Source of the DNA: Nautilus pompilius
Taxonomy: Eukaryota; Mollusca; Cephalopoda; Nautilida; Nautilidae
Reading direction: 5' to 3'
NCBI GenBank assembly: GCA_018389105.1
Contig: JACATO010000589.1
Span: 422,001 to 486,000, forward strand
DNA length: 64,000 nt
A model generated the notes under the pieces. The model was not told where the DNA came from. It ran no database searches and worked only from the letters and a program-made list of their open reading frames with translations. This document shows, in pieces, positions 23,024-35,158 of this stretch (its first letter is position 1; every line of letters starts with the position of its first letter). Made by a program: the position numbers and the translations under genes.

Positions 23024-24429
23024 ACACATTAAAGATTTTAAATTTATCAGTAACAATTGCCAAGAAGGCGAATGGTTGGCTTGATCTGTTGATGACACAC
23101 TCATATCTAGTCATAAAATAGCCAGCTGCCTTTCCCAGATAATCTGGTTTCTAAAAAAAGCAGGCAAACTGATTACTGATATATAACGATACAAATAGGC
23201 AATACCTGCCATGACTTGAACCATCACCAAGGAGTTAATAAGTGAATTCTTAAATGCTTTTAAACAAGCTGAAAGAATCTGATAATGTAGAGCTAAAGCT
23301 GAAAAAGTAAAATTTGATATTTGGCTTTTTGGAATTGCTATTTTTCACCATTAAAAAAAAAAGCTATGAAAAATAAGGGTGAAAAACAACAAAATGTAAC
23401 ACAGACTAAACACCTAGCCCATCTTTTCAAACATTTCATCATCATAGTCATCTCTGAAACTGTAAAATATAAAGAAATAAACTGACACAGAACTACTAAA
23501 ACAGAATAGACAAACATAAAAAAAATAAACTAAGCTAGAAAAGTCACCATTAACAGATCTCATGCATGGTATTGTGATTAGTGTATATATATATATGCAT
23601 GTCAGAATACTTTATCATAGATCATAATGAAAGTAAAAAAGAAATGCCGTATTGCTTTATTGTTTAACAAGTCTACTAGTTATTGAGATTATGCCTAAGA
23701 TGGCTTAAATATCCTTAAAATGTTTGATTCATCAATTCTCTGACACAGTGGATATGCATGAAATAGACTTTCAACTGAGAAATTAACAATCAAAAGTAGT
23801 TCTAGCCATTGAGAAATAGTAACAACTACTGCAAAAGGAATAAAAATATAATTAAATGAGATGGAATTAATAACATTTATATTTTCACACTGTAAATGTC
23901 CAAAGGAACTAAACTTGACAATTGCAACAGAAGTTTGGCAAAACATAATTTAGAAACTTGTTCTAATCAAATGATGTAGTGCTTTTTAATGCTTGTTGCA
24001 AATGTAACTTTTGCATCTGTTTTTTCATCATTGTGACAAATTAATTAAATGTGAGATGTGTTTACTATGTTATTGTTTTTGTGGGGGAGTTGTTAATTTT
24101 ATAGGATCATCTGCTTCTATATAAAATACGAATTATTATATAACCCACATATGTATATGAAGTATTGGAAAGAATTATGGAAACAGGAAAAACTAGGTAC
24201 ACAATGCAAATGACACATGATAGAATCACTTCTCGTGTGTAAAAATAGAAATGTTCCACAGTACAGTCACATGTTGATATAGTGCTCCATGATTGTTTAT
24301 GATGCAAGCAATCAGAAAATGCCACACCTGTAGAAGGACTATAAAAGTATAGGCAGCATTGTAATGTGGTAAATGTGTGATGAATACTGAGTGCCCTGTG
24401 AAGGAAATGTCACATGACAAGCATATAGA

Positions 24430-25440
24430 AATAAGTTTTAGCTAGTGAAGGCTACTCTATGCAGCAGATTGCAGATCACCATGTTTTAGGAGCTGTATAC
24501 AACATAGTACCAGGTTTGCAAATCCTCCTCAGTTGACAATTGATGTGATCAAGGAGGAAAGCCCCAAATTATTCAAACTTCACTTTTGGAATGTTCTTTA
24601 CATGATAGATACAAGCTAGTAGAGATGCTGTGAGTGACCTAACTAACTGCAAGTACTTTAAAAAAAACAACAAAAGAGTAAGCTTAATGTGAAGTGTTCT
24701 CAATAAAAGTGTAGCTGCCAAAATACCTTTGCTGAGGAGAGGCAACCAAACAAGAAGATTGAAATGGCAGCTGCAAAAATGAAACAGTGGGATGACCAAA
24801 CTTGGAAGAAGGTTCTCTTTACATATGAATCTAATAAGTTTGAACTGTTTGGAAATAATCAATGGCAGTTTGTTCAAAGGCAGATTGCAGATTGCTATAA
24901 CAGTCAGTGTACAACAGCTAGTCAAGCTTGCAGGTGGATCAGTACAAGTGTAGGGTTGTATATTGGCCATGGGTGTTGGAGATTTGCATAACATCGAAAG
25001 TATGCTGATTGCCTATAGGTACAGGTTGGATCCTATCCATCTTGACATTCCATTTGGAAGATCTCTCATTGGGTGGGGATGGGGATTCATTTTCCAACAT
25101 GACAGTGATCAAAAGCATTTGTCAGTGAGGTAAATAACTATCTGGAATGTAAAGAGGCTGATGGAATACTCACAAAGATGTTTTGGCCTGCACAAAGTCC
25201 TGATATGAACAAGTGAGGCTATATGGGGTTTTATGGTTACTGAGGAAGACAAATGACAACCAAATATTTTTGATGAATTATGGAAAGTGCTACATGATAG
25301 TTGAAACAACATTTCAGTCATAGATTGATAACCTGTATGGGAGCAAGAAAAAGGGCTCACATACCAAATACAAATGCAATGTCCAATGTATTCATTTTTG
25401 TATATTTTCTGCAATAATGCATTCTGTAGGTGGATTGGTA
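24430..25440 (+). mobile_element. Tc1-like transposase relic
   Basis: On the + strand 24764-24991 reads WDDQTWKKVLFTYESNKFEL and FGNNQWQFVQRQ, the block with the first catalytic Asp/Glu context of Tc1 transposases (WSDESKFELFG type). Further on come FQHDSDQKH (second Asp), NYLECKEADGILTKMFWPAQ with SPDMN, and FDELWKVLHDS. Several frame changes break it. No matching ends were found. Confidence 0.75.
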
Positions 25441-26045
25441 AAGCTCATATGTCCATGCACACTGTATTTTGGCAGCATTATCAAATTTCCAATACCACTT
25501 TATAATCCGCTAGTGCTGATCAAAAAACCACCAAGTTCTTCATTTTTGACACACACACACTGAAAACACATGGATGTCAAAGGTATACTTTTGTGTTGTA
25601 TGAGCTTCCAAATCTTAACATTGAGAGAGAAAATGCATTTGTATGGTAATTTATGAAAGTGTGTATGTATCTTTATGGAACATCCTGTATATAAACATTG
25701 ATATAAGCTATGCACATCTGGAGATTTTGCATACAAATATTTTCTGCATTACTACTATATAATCAAAAAATCAATCTCTAACTAAAAGGTTACTTTAATG
25801 CAACAAGTAATTGTATTTATAAAATGAACAAAAGGTTGTTTATTTTCAGATACTATACAGCACTTTGTAAAATGACCAGGAAAAAGTACATATTGGTTTG
25901 GAAGAAGAAAAAAAAAACAACTTTTGTAATGCACAGCACATTAGTGTAGGATGTTTTTATGACTGAAATACCATTTAATGTCCTGGAAGATTGATTGTGA
26001 TGTTTAGTGTTAGTTATTTATTCAATCCATTAACAATTATTTCAA

Positions 26046-26240
26046 ACAAAAAATGGTTTCTGATATCTAACCATATTGGAATCTTGAGTCATTTGTAATT
26101 ATGACCCACAATATTAATAACTGTAGACATTTGAAGGAAAAAAACTGTCATATTCAAAATCCCTAATTATTTTGAAAACCTCTACTATGCCTTGTCATAA
26201 ACATCTAAAATTAAAATTTTTAAAAACCAGGATAAAACAA
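26046..26240 (+). repeat. Interspersed repeat, LINE 3'-end-like, copy 2
   Basis: Diverged copy of 18586-18900 in the same orientation, in the next-but-one SYCP3 intron. The best shared stretch is TCCCTAATTATTTTGAAAAC. It ends before SYCP3 exon 9. Confidence 0.5.
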
Positions 26241-26334
26241 AATATGGGATGAAAACTAATTGATATGATAGTCATAATTAGGGTGTGTGTGTTGTATTAG
26301 AAATTTTATTAAACTATTTTTTGGTCTCTCACAG

Positions 26335-26416
26335 GTTGCAAAATCTACAAAAACTCCACTCTTCTTACAATGATTCTCTGAAAGAAGCTAACAAATCAAA
26401 TAAAGTGAAATTGCAG
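26335..26416 (+). CDS. SYCP3: SYCP3-like exon 9, Cor1 coiled coil
   Basis: 82 bases between TCTCACAG and GTTTGT. Its translation RLQNLQKLHSSYNDSLKE matches RLKTIRQLYEQFIKSMEE of SYCP3, followed by NKSNKVKLQ. Entry is phase 2, exit phase 0. Confidence 0.9.
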
Positions 26417-26796
26417 GTTTGTTGAAAAAGTTAGACTTTCAAGATCAAATTTTGCATGTTTTAAAGAGTATCAGTTTATATAAATGAAAAAAAAAAATAA
26501 TGATAATTTTCTTTTATTTTTAGAGATGAATTTTAGCTGATTCTTGAAATACTCACAAATTTAGTGTAGTCTAATACAGACTATTTAGATTGATTATTAT
26601 TGAAAAAATAGTATGAACATTTGGCTTTATTTTTGCCAAAGATGCTTCACAACATAGACAGTATGAGATGTAATTTTATTGGTGTACTTTGGGATGTTTT
26701 GTGATTTATTGGTTGTGATGAACAATGTTATGATTGCATTTTTTTGTACCTCAGATCACTATATGACTAGATACTCCCAAAATCATGATGCACTTA

Positions 26797-27374
26797 CAGT
26801 AAAGTATCTATCAACCAAAAAGTTCATGACCAATAGGCTTCTGTAAAATGGATAATTGCATAAAGTTGATGCTATGATGAACATCTTCCCAAGGAAAGCA
26901 TGTAATAAACCAGAGTACCTACATCAGTTTGATTATATCATTAGTTTCTGTGTGTACTGGTATACTAACTTATTTCATTATTGTTACTAAGTCTACAAAT
27001 TAGCTTTCAGTGTGTGATGATTCTACAATCAGCATATAACTTATTCAAAGTCATGTGAGGACAAGTATACTCGTCACTCTCTCTCTCTTTAATTTCTTTC
27101 ACCCCTTGAATAACGTGTTCATCCCTACTTGCCAAGAGCATGCCCAGCAGGAACCAAGATTCCTTGAAGACTGCCGCTTGACCAAGCATTCGTCATAATT
27201 CAGGTGTTGTTGACCGCAGCATTTGTGCCCAGTAAACAAAGCAGTGGGAATTTAGGATGATACAATAACTTTTCAGGAGTTAAGTGTGGGTAACTGTAAG
27301 AATTTAGAATGCTCAAATCTTTCATAAAATAGGTTATTTTATAAGTAGATTTTAAGTTGACAGATACTTTGCTG
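26797..27374 (+). mobile_element. Small TA-flanked non-autonomous element
   Basis: Left end CAGTAAAGTATCTATCAAC and inverted right end CAGCAAAGTATCTGTCAAC differ at two positions, and TA flanks both (26795-26796, 27375-27376). The 578 bases hold no transposase. The CAGT start and TA target suit the pogo/Tigger group. Strand is arbitrary. Confidence 0.7.
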
Positions 27375-27790
27375 TACTAATAAATTCCTCTGAATAACAC
27401 ATGACTCAGCATAACATTGATTTGGTGGTATATCCATTGAATTATATTAGCAATGTTCAGATTAAAATGGGACTAATAATCTAGAAATGATATTGGTGCA
27501 ATTTAAATTGTGCTTTCTGGTCTCTGTCAAGATTGGTCTACAAGGGTACAATGTTCTGGCTACTACTGTTGTTTTTTGTCTAGAAACAGTTTTGAAAAAA
27601 CAACTGGTAACATGAATAATCTAATTGCAACTGAGCTTATTCGCATGCAGATTGAATCTAATGATTTAACTTACCATATAAAAATCTTGTGCTCTAGCAG
27701 CAAATAATTTTGATAATTTATGGATTCTCTATCTTTTAGTATGTACAAAAATGTATCATTTAACAAACTTTTTTATTTATTTATATAAAG

Positions 27791-27856
27791 AAAAATATTC
27801 AAACAAACATGAAGAAAGAATTGATGGAACTTCAGAAAAAATTACTTTTAAAATCA
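27791..27856 (+). CDS. SYCP3: SYCP3-like exon 10, Cor1 coiled coil
   Basis: 66 bases between ATATAAAG and GTAAGT, phase 0 throughout. MKKELMELQKKLLLKS is nearly the family signature FKKEMAMLQKKIMMET. This is the best-conserved part of the protein. Confidence 0.92.
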
Positions 27857-28023
27857 GTAAGTAGAGAAAGTGTCTTACAAACTTGCTTCCTTTTTGCCAT
27901 TCCTGGGTTTCAAACAGTTCCTTAAAACATTGTTTGAAGAAAAGATCTTTATATGTAAATTGTGTTGTATATCTTAATGTCTTTATGCAAAATAGTTTTG
28001 ATACATAACATCTAATAAATAGC

Positions 28024-30420
28024 CATGGGTGGATGCAGGGTTTTTCCCAAGGGGGAGGGGGTGGGTGTGAATTGACAATATAATATCCATTGCAGGGAAT
28101 ATGCCTAGCAATGAAAGCATACTAACATCAAAAAATAAAAATATACTAATTTGTTTTTTTATCTGTCAATGGTATTTGATTTTGATCAATACATATTTTT
28201 TCACATAGAAATATTTCTTGTAATTAATTTATAATTTTTTAAATTTAATTATTTTTTCAATGTTAGTATGCCTGCTTTGCTACTGTGCTGATACCAAACA
28301 GAGCTCACAATAACAACAAAACCAAACAAACAAAAAAAAACTACCATTATATTCAATACAAAATGTAAACATCTCTGTTCTTGTCCATATTTATCAATTA
28401 CTTTTTGAATAAATTTGTGCTTTTTAGCTGTAACTTTTGCTTTATGAACATTTATCATACAAAGTCCATAAAAATGATCTGCCATTTTTGACTTCAGCCA
28501 TGATTTCACCCTTCTGCTGTGCAGGTTGTTACTGGTAACATGACATAAATATAAATAGAGTACACTGATTCTTCCAACAACTCAACGAATCCATTTTTTA
28601 ATTTGCTAACACAATGTTCCACCTTTTTTGGACCACATCTCAAACCAGGTGATAGTTTCATCTTCAGTTTTCAGTTTTATACACTTCATTCATTTATTTA
28701 TACAATTTGATTTTTGAATTCTTCACGTCCAATGTGCAGCATTTGTACAGTATGAAGGCAAAAAAGACAGAAATTTTGTTTTTATGCAGTAAACTGGTTC
28801 TCTAGTGATGAAATGATTGAACTTAAATGTAGCATAAACAATGTTTGATGAAAATATTCCTCCTCAATTGAGCCAACAACAATAGATCAAAATGTTTGCC
28901 GTCTGCAACATCTGGGAACAGATAATTCAATATTCAAATTCTTTGATAACTGTTGAGCTTTAGCAAAAAGTTTGTTGAATTGTTCTGCTTTTTGTCAGTG
29001 TTCATGAAACACATTATAAGTTCCTGAACATGATTGCACTTTAGTGATATCAAGTTAAACAGTTTGTGTTACAGATTCTAGAGTTGCCAAATAGCTAGAA
29101 ATTAGTCAGACAAAAATAAACATCATTGTGCTTGAAGCAAATTCTAATTGGTGTACATCTCGTTGTGTTTTACCTAAAGCTGTGGTGGCAAGTATGCTTA
29201 ATAAATAAAAAGTGTGTTCAAAGTTGTCGGTATAAATTCCAATACTTTTGCGTTTTGCAGTCCAATGCATTTCAGATAGTAGTGGTACATTTGAGAAAAG
29301 ACTTCTCCTCTTTGGACACATGGAAAAATTTGCATCAATTGTATTGCATATCTTAGGTACACAATGAACAAACAAGCAAGGTTTTGTTGTAGTCTGCATG
29401 TCTCCCCTTTCCTTTCCTGCCATTATAGAACACCCATTGTATCCTTAGCCATGTAATTTTTCTAGATTAAAGCCAAACTTTGTACACTGGGCAATGGAAG
29501 TAGCATCCAGTTCATATAGTCTGGTGAATCCAAGAAGTTTTTCTTGAATAATATTTTCAGTGGTCGTTGTGTTGATGAAACATACACCAAGTAACAAATG
29601 CTCCTTTTCGTATATGTCAGCACTTTCATTAACAATGGTTGAAAATCCAACTTTCCTGAAAGTTTCTTCACAGAGATTGATTAGCTCACTTTCTATATGG
29701 ACTGATGTATAGTAAGCATTTTCCAAATGGTTTCATAGCGTCTCACCACCTTATTCAATATGAAAATTAAACAGGCTTTGAACAAGTCCAGTTTTGCTTC
29801 CTGGACCACACAAAGCAATGTCACATGCACAGCAAAAGAGAATGGTCAACAATATTGCATATAATAGTTATTGGTTCTGCTCAATGTTCCACTTCAAGGC
29901 ACTGTCCAGTTGACACAATGTTCTTTTCTGATGGCCAAATAGTTAGTTGCATCCATCTGTGCATTTCTGCAACAAGCAGTAAAACTATGGCTTCTTGCAT
30001 TTTCATGAGTATCTATACCAAAGGTGTTGTGATAAAAACTCCGTGTGCTCCACAATGGACTGGCTGTAGGAAAATTGTTCCTTTGGGGTGTGGGAACTAA
30101 TTAAGCTATGGTGAATACTGATTTAGCCACACGATAGACACTTTATGCTCCTTTTGTATCATTTTTGAAATCTTAATTCTTACGAAACAAGTCACTTTTT
30201 ACCAGTAGTTTGTGTTAAGGAGTGTCCATTAGTTTTATAGACAAATTAACCTGCAATATATCATCATCAGAATGTTTGGGTTGATTAGATTTAACTACTG
30301 TTGTTGAATATCGATCAGATATTTGATCGTAAGTTCTTGCCACCACCTCTGGTGTTTCTAATTTCCACTTAGCTAAAGCTTTCTGATATTCATTTTCATA
30401 AAAACATCTAAAACAAATAC
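28024..30420 (-). mobile_element. ZMYM1-like hAT element
   Basis: The - strand carries a hAT transposase of the kind domesticated in ZMYM1 and the 52-kDa repressor family. In order: KALAKWKLETPEVVARTYDQ at about 30340-30410; the stretch with LLLGVCFINTTTTENIIQEK, LLGFTRLYELDATSIAQCT and MAGKERG (29380-29726); SNVPLLSEMHWTAKRKSIGI (29106-29423); and VMLPVTTCTAE with a following GLCMINVHKAKVTAKKHKF tail (28249-28560). Frames are broken in many places. The lower end CATGGGTGGATGCAGGG has the CAGGGG.GGATCCAGGG form of hAT termini; the upper end was not found. Confidence 0.7.
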
Positions 30421-30449
30421 AAGTGTAAACCGTACTTCAATTGACTTGG

Positions 30450-31905
30450 ACTGGATCACTCAGTTATTGGATGGAGATTACTTTACCAATTTTTATAGCC
30501 TAATCTAAAAGTGGCTCCTAGCCCTTAGTTTAACCAATTAGAAGCACTGCTAGGGTCACCAAAAAATCAAAACAATTATTCTAACCAATTGGAAACCCCT
30601 CTATTTCTTAATTAACCTATCAACTTGTTTCTCAAAACTAGACAGAGAGACAGATCGTTTAGCTAGTTACTTTGACATATGTATGCTCTGTCTGCATGTT
30701 ATATTGTATTTTCCTATATTTCTACTCTTCTCAGCATTTGATCTTTTTGCCTTTACCAAGTGTTGGCAGACTTTTTATTTCTTGCCAATTTCACCATGTA
30801 CATTGTACAAAATAACTTTGTGAACACCCATGTAAACAGCCTTAAATATATACATAATATATATTAAATGAAAATTCTTTGGAGATAAGACTGTTCTCAT
30901 TCAGATCCAAAGAATTTTTAAAATTATTTTAGTTGTATTATTACTGATCACCAATGAGTGAGAGGATATGTAATAAGAGAGAAAAATGAAAAAACCCAGT
31001 CTTGGTTTAAAATTATAATCATTCTCATGAAATGTCAAATATCTTTGAGTTCTCCATATGCTGTATAACATGTTCACATTTGTTTGTATGATTCTGATCT
31101 AATACTTGAGTTTGTTGTTTTCTCTTCTAATAGGGAACACTTTCTGATTTTGTTAAAAATTTTAAAAAGTATTCGTCATTATTATGCTAATTCAAGCTAA
31201 CATGAATATATTAAATATAACACTGCATCATTTCTTCCCATTAATATCATTCTTGTGCTATAATTGTTTTGTCAACTATTTCTCAGATCTTATTTTCAAA
31301 ATAGTGGTTTTACAATCATAAATTAAAATGCAGATTTTTTAAAGATCTTGTTTCTTTATAAAAATTGTGGTATGAAATCAATTTATTTTGACTGATATCT
31401 TGTATTCAAAATATATATTACTGCTTTAGAACACTATTTTTGCTAGGTGCATTCTGCTGACCCTCAACAATTGTGAACACACACAATCTAACATATCAAC
31501 CACTGATACATTTTTAATAAATAAGTTTACTTTTCATTGCTCAAGAAAGATTGGTTTAGGAAATATGTCTTAATAGATTTCATATAGACAATACATAACA
31601 TAAAATGTAATTATGATTCCACAAATTGCATATTTTTTCAGAAAAGTGAGGAATTCCTTAAACTTGGAACATAATGGTATTCATTTTAAAGTTTATTTTG
31701 AGTGGAAAGAAAAAAAAAACAAGCAACCTAACAAATGATTGTTTGGTACCTCATTTAAAATACTTTAAATGATGTGGTAGGTTAAAAGGAAAAAAATAAC
31801 TATCTATAGTCTGGTGTCACTGCAACATTTTAAATATGTACCTAATATTTTTTGGTTTTTAATATAGTTATTAAACTAATTTTTTCTATTGTTTCCTTTT
31901 TTCAG
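30450..31905 (+). other. Intron sequence, no gene recognised
   Basis: AT-rich last intron of the SYCP3-like gene beyond the hAT element. I see no open frame of note and no repeat ends. Confidence 0.4.
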
Positions 31906-31959
31906 CATCAAAAAGACATGCAACACATGAAGGCACATTTGCAAAATGTTTTTAAATGA
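31906..31959 (+). CDS. SYCP3: SYCP3-like last exon with stop
   Basis: 54 bases after TTTTTTCAG, ending with TGA. HQKDMQHMKAHLQNVFK corresponds to the SYCP3 C-terminus QQQEIASVRKSLQSMLF. The C-terminal ends coincide to the residue. An AATAAA lies 70 bases beyond the stop. Confidence 0.92.
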   Translation, partial: HQKDMQHMKAHLQNVFK

Positions 31960-32028
31960 TGTCCTAAAATGCAAGTCACAGATTAACAATCAATGTTTAT
32001 TTTAGTAAGTTTTACTAATGACTAGTTT

Positions 32029-32034
32029 AATAAA
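32029..32034 (+). promoter_or_regulatory. Poly(A) signal of the SYCP3-like gene
   Basis: A canonical AATAAA lies 70 bases after the TGA. It is the first one on this strand after the stop, so it is the likely cleavage signal, giving a short 3' UTR. Confidence 0.6.
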
Positions 32035-32099
32035 AACCAGAACATAACATGAACTTATATATAAACTGCTCATAAAATTAGTTATAATTATATGAATGT

Positions 32100-33900
32100 G
32101 GTATCTGACAAATGGCATACCAACATCAGTTGTTTTGTTTTTTTCCAGAACATCTTGAGTAATTAAGCAAAGCCTAAGAAATGTATACCATTCCTTACAA
32201 GTTTGCTTGTCTGTTCTGCAAATATTGACAACTTCTCTTAGGCCTTGAGAAATTGTTCTAAATATATAGTGGTATTAACTAGGAAATTACCAAGTGCCAA
32301 TTCAGATGCAGTCCTATTAAACATTTCCTACAAATGTAATAAAATTGGTTACTGTTAGATGAATGTTTAATTTCTTAAATGTAGATTAGCATATTTCAAA
32401 CCTAGTTCTATTTTGAAATGTAGGGGCAAAATCTATCAGACTTATGTAATATAGTCAGTAGCTAGTCTGTAGAGTTGATCTAAATGTTTATTGGAAAACC
32501 ATGTTTGATATTTGTTTTTAATGAACTTCAAATTTACTGAAAGTTGTTTCACAGGTAATAGCAATGTTCTTTTGGGAAGATTTTTCAGAACTCGTGGCTG
32601 CTCTTTTAAGGCTGTTTTTTTTTTTTTTAACCATCCCTTCTAGTACTGTGCCTTGTTGCTAGTCACTCAATTCATTTTTGAAAAAAAACTCTTGTTTGAT
32701 GCCCTAGAACAGATAGCTCCATTAATTCTTAACAAGGTAGATGGATGACTGAATTTTATTTCTTCCTGCAAGTATATAAAAGATTGAGAAAATTTGTTCA
32801 ATATATTCATCCAGATTTCTTCAAAGACAAACTGATTAATTTATTTTCTCCTTGAAGAGTTTTGAATGATGTTCAACATCAGACAGCTCAAGAAAAGCAA
32901 GTTTCAGCTACTAACAGAAATTCCAGAACAGCTTAATTTCATTGTGTACATTGAAAAAAAATCTATTCAACCATCTTCTGAATGATAAAGGACATAATAT
33001 GAATTAAAAAGTGACATGGTGATTGAGCTTGTGCACAAATGTAGTTTACAATGTTTACTACTTTTTTGTAACATTGCCAAAATCTTGCTCAAACACTTCT
33101 AATGCTAAATTTTCTTGGTGTAGTATACAATGATAGCTCCAAAAAAAAAAAAAAATCCAGGCTTTGGTTTTGTTTTTCTTTGATGAAAAATCTCAAAGAG
33201 TTCACTTCTATATTAGAGTATATAGAGCTATTTATTTATCCCAGTGAAGTTTGTTTTTTCAAAAAATTTCTTCAGTTTCTTGGTAGTAAATCACATGTCT
33301 GATCAGTCATTGGAAACATAGTTTAAAATTCTTCTGAAATTTCTTTTAAACAATACTGCAAACAAAATTAGCTATGAAATTGATGTTAGATCTTTTAAGT
33401 ACATGTTCAGCCTAACATTAACAAACTCTAATCAATAAGTCATGAAAGATCCACTCTCCTGGAAAAGGTGTTGTTAAACAAATGCAGCTTCCCTATTTCA
33501 ACACTTAATTATTTATGATTTGGAAAAGTGTTGCAAAGGCTGCTTATTGCAGTTTATTTTTATTCATGCATAGTAATGCTTTTTTCTCAGTGGTCATATA
33601 TTCTTTTAAAGACAGCACTTTAATTTACTCTTGAAACCATGATGCGCAGTATTGTGTGTGATGCCTATTCAGATTGTATCATTTAGGGATATTCTATTTC
33701 GTGGCACAGCAGACGGATCCTTTCTTGCCATATACAAACAAAAACTAGTGTTCCAATTAGTCTTGAAATGCCCAGAGCTGTTACATTTTTTTTTTTTAAA
33801 TTCTTTGCAGTATGTCCACCTTTTGAATTCATACCTCCCATTTTAAAATTATTAAACAACAATTATGCACACTTTCATTATTTGTAATGCTGCACAACTA
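32100..33900 (-). mobile_element. Decayed hAT (ZBED-like) remnant
   Basis: The - strand gives scattered hAT-like pieces. The clearest is at 32450-32600: LKFIKNKYQTWFSNKHLDQL followed by YRLATDYIT, which resembles the C-terminal 'FSxMKxIKxKYRxxLsdehLxxlLRlat' block. EIKLFWNF and EHHSKLFKEKINQSV at 32840-32950 fit the region before it. Many stops break it and no ends were found. It occupies the space between the two convergent host genes. Confidence 0.5.
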
Positions 33901-34860
33901 GCAAAGAACTGAATGAGAAATAGAATGCTATATGTGGGAGCATTGGTAGTGTTTGGCATAGTTTACTAGCAACTACCACTAGTTGCCTATCTTGTACTAC
34001 TAATGTTGATGCTCTTGTTGAGGGTTACAAAAAAGCAATATTAGGTGATATATTGAATACTACTGAATCAGATTCTGTAAATACCCCCAAATAAAAATGT
34101 TGATATGCTCCAAGGATTTACAAAACATTACTTTTAATAACCCCCCCTTTTTTTTAAATATAGTGTTCCCCTATATTTTTTCTATGATTGAGTTTGTTTT
34201 TTTTTTTGGCTACATCTATTTTGGCAAGCCCACATGACCCTGCTGGAAAAATGACTGTTCAGTTAGAAAATGTTTTCATTCATGTGCAGCAGTGTCAGAA
34301 CTCTTTATTCATGACTTTTATCAACCAGTTCCCTTTAAAACTATTGCCATAGCATAGATATAATATGAAACCTAAATTAATATCATTGCTGAACTCTTCC
34401 TTATTCAGAATTAGTTGTATTGTTATAGCATAAGCACTAAAGTAGACATGCATCTGTTCAATTTCTTATCAGTAAAAAGATTTATTCTGTATAACTACAC
34501 ATACAAACTCTGCATATATTATATGACAGAGCTACATAGACTTTGTATTTTACTGGACAGATTTCCTCCAGTACATATGCATACAACAAATCAAATTATG
34601 TTCATCTAATGTAGCAACATGTTCCAAAACTAAAAAAAAAAAAGAAGCAACATTTATAACTATCAATAGAAATAAATAAAATTGAATTCTTTAAGCATTT
34701 GTGAATTAATGAATTTTTAAAAAAATATTGCAGTTGAGAGTTTATAACCAGTATTGGTAGCTTCTATTTCTTTTTCAAATTTATGCAACCAAGAGATTAG
34801 ACAGGAACAATTTCAGTCAGGATTATAAATAACAATAGCTAATATTTTCAATGGTCAACA
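33901..34860 (+). other. Intergenic sequence, no gene recognised
   Basis: AT-rich DNA between the decayed hAT and the RB1CC1 3' end, with short C, T and A runs. No coding signal. Confidence 0.4.
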
Positions 34861-34866
34861 TTTATT
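34861..34866 (-). promoter_or_regulatory. Candidate poly(A) signal of RB1CC1
   Basis: The first AATAAA on the - strand after the RB1CC1 stop, 293 bases downstream. An ATTAAA at 34949-34954 is an alternative. Nothing else separates them. Confidence 0.4.
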
Positions 34867-35158
34867 TCCTTTTCTGTCCACAATATGTAAAAATGATGAA
34901 TAAACAAACATAACATAGACTTTTCCTAGTATATTGTCAATAGTTTAGTTTAATTCCATGTTCTCTATACATACATTTGTAAATGTGGACAAAATTGAAA
35001 GCTACAGTTTATACTGTAAAACACACTGGCATTGATTGCCAAATTATGATTGTAAATCTGTACAACAATAACTTTACCAGCAGATATGACTTACTCTGCA
35101 TAATCAGCTTTCATACTTCCAAAGGAGAAGTGTGTATATTAAATAAATGAAAGATTGG

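Larger units (their letters stand above)
4255..31959 (+). other. SYCP3: SYCP3-like gene (3' part), 11 exons
   Basis: Gene span for a synaptonemal complex protein 3 homologue. SYCP3 is a meiosis-specific coiled-coil protein that builds the axial/lateral elements along chromosome axes. Eleven exons with AG/GT borders keep one frame: 891 coding bases, 296 codons and a TGA. Phases agree at every junction. From about residue 130 to the end the translation is mostly helical and aligns without obvious gaps, as far as I recall the human protein, with SYCP3: VNKVWNEQ matches IEHVWKTQ, QAERLQNLQKL matches QSQRLKTIRQL, and KKELMELQKKLLLKS matches KKEMAMLQKKIMMET. The N-terminal ~125 residues are acidic and Ser/Asn-rich, like the disordered SYCP3 head. 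The starting ATG is not identified: the first exon seen opens in phase 0 just after a transposon, so one or more 5' exons may lie left of the window. Introns are long and full of transposons. SYCP2, whose tail also forms coiled coils with SYCP3, is the main alternative. Confidence 0.85.

Noticed and set aside
25660-25700. TGGAACATCCTGTA, similar to a Tc1/mariner terminus
   Set aside because: No inverted partner was found upstream, so no element boundary is claimed.
27007-27189. 60-codon frame on the - strand
   Set aside because: It lies inside the TA-flanked element and matches no transposase I know; too short to support.
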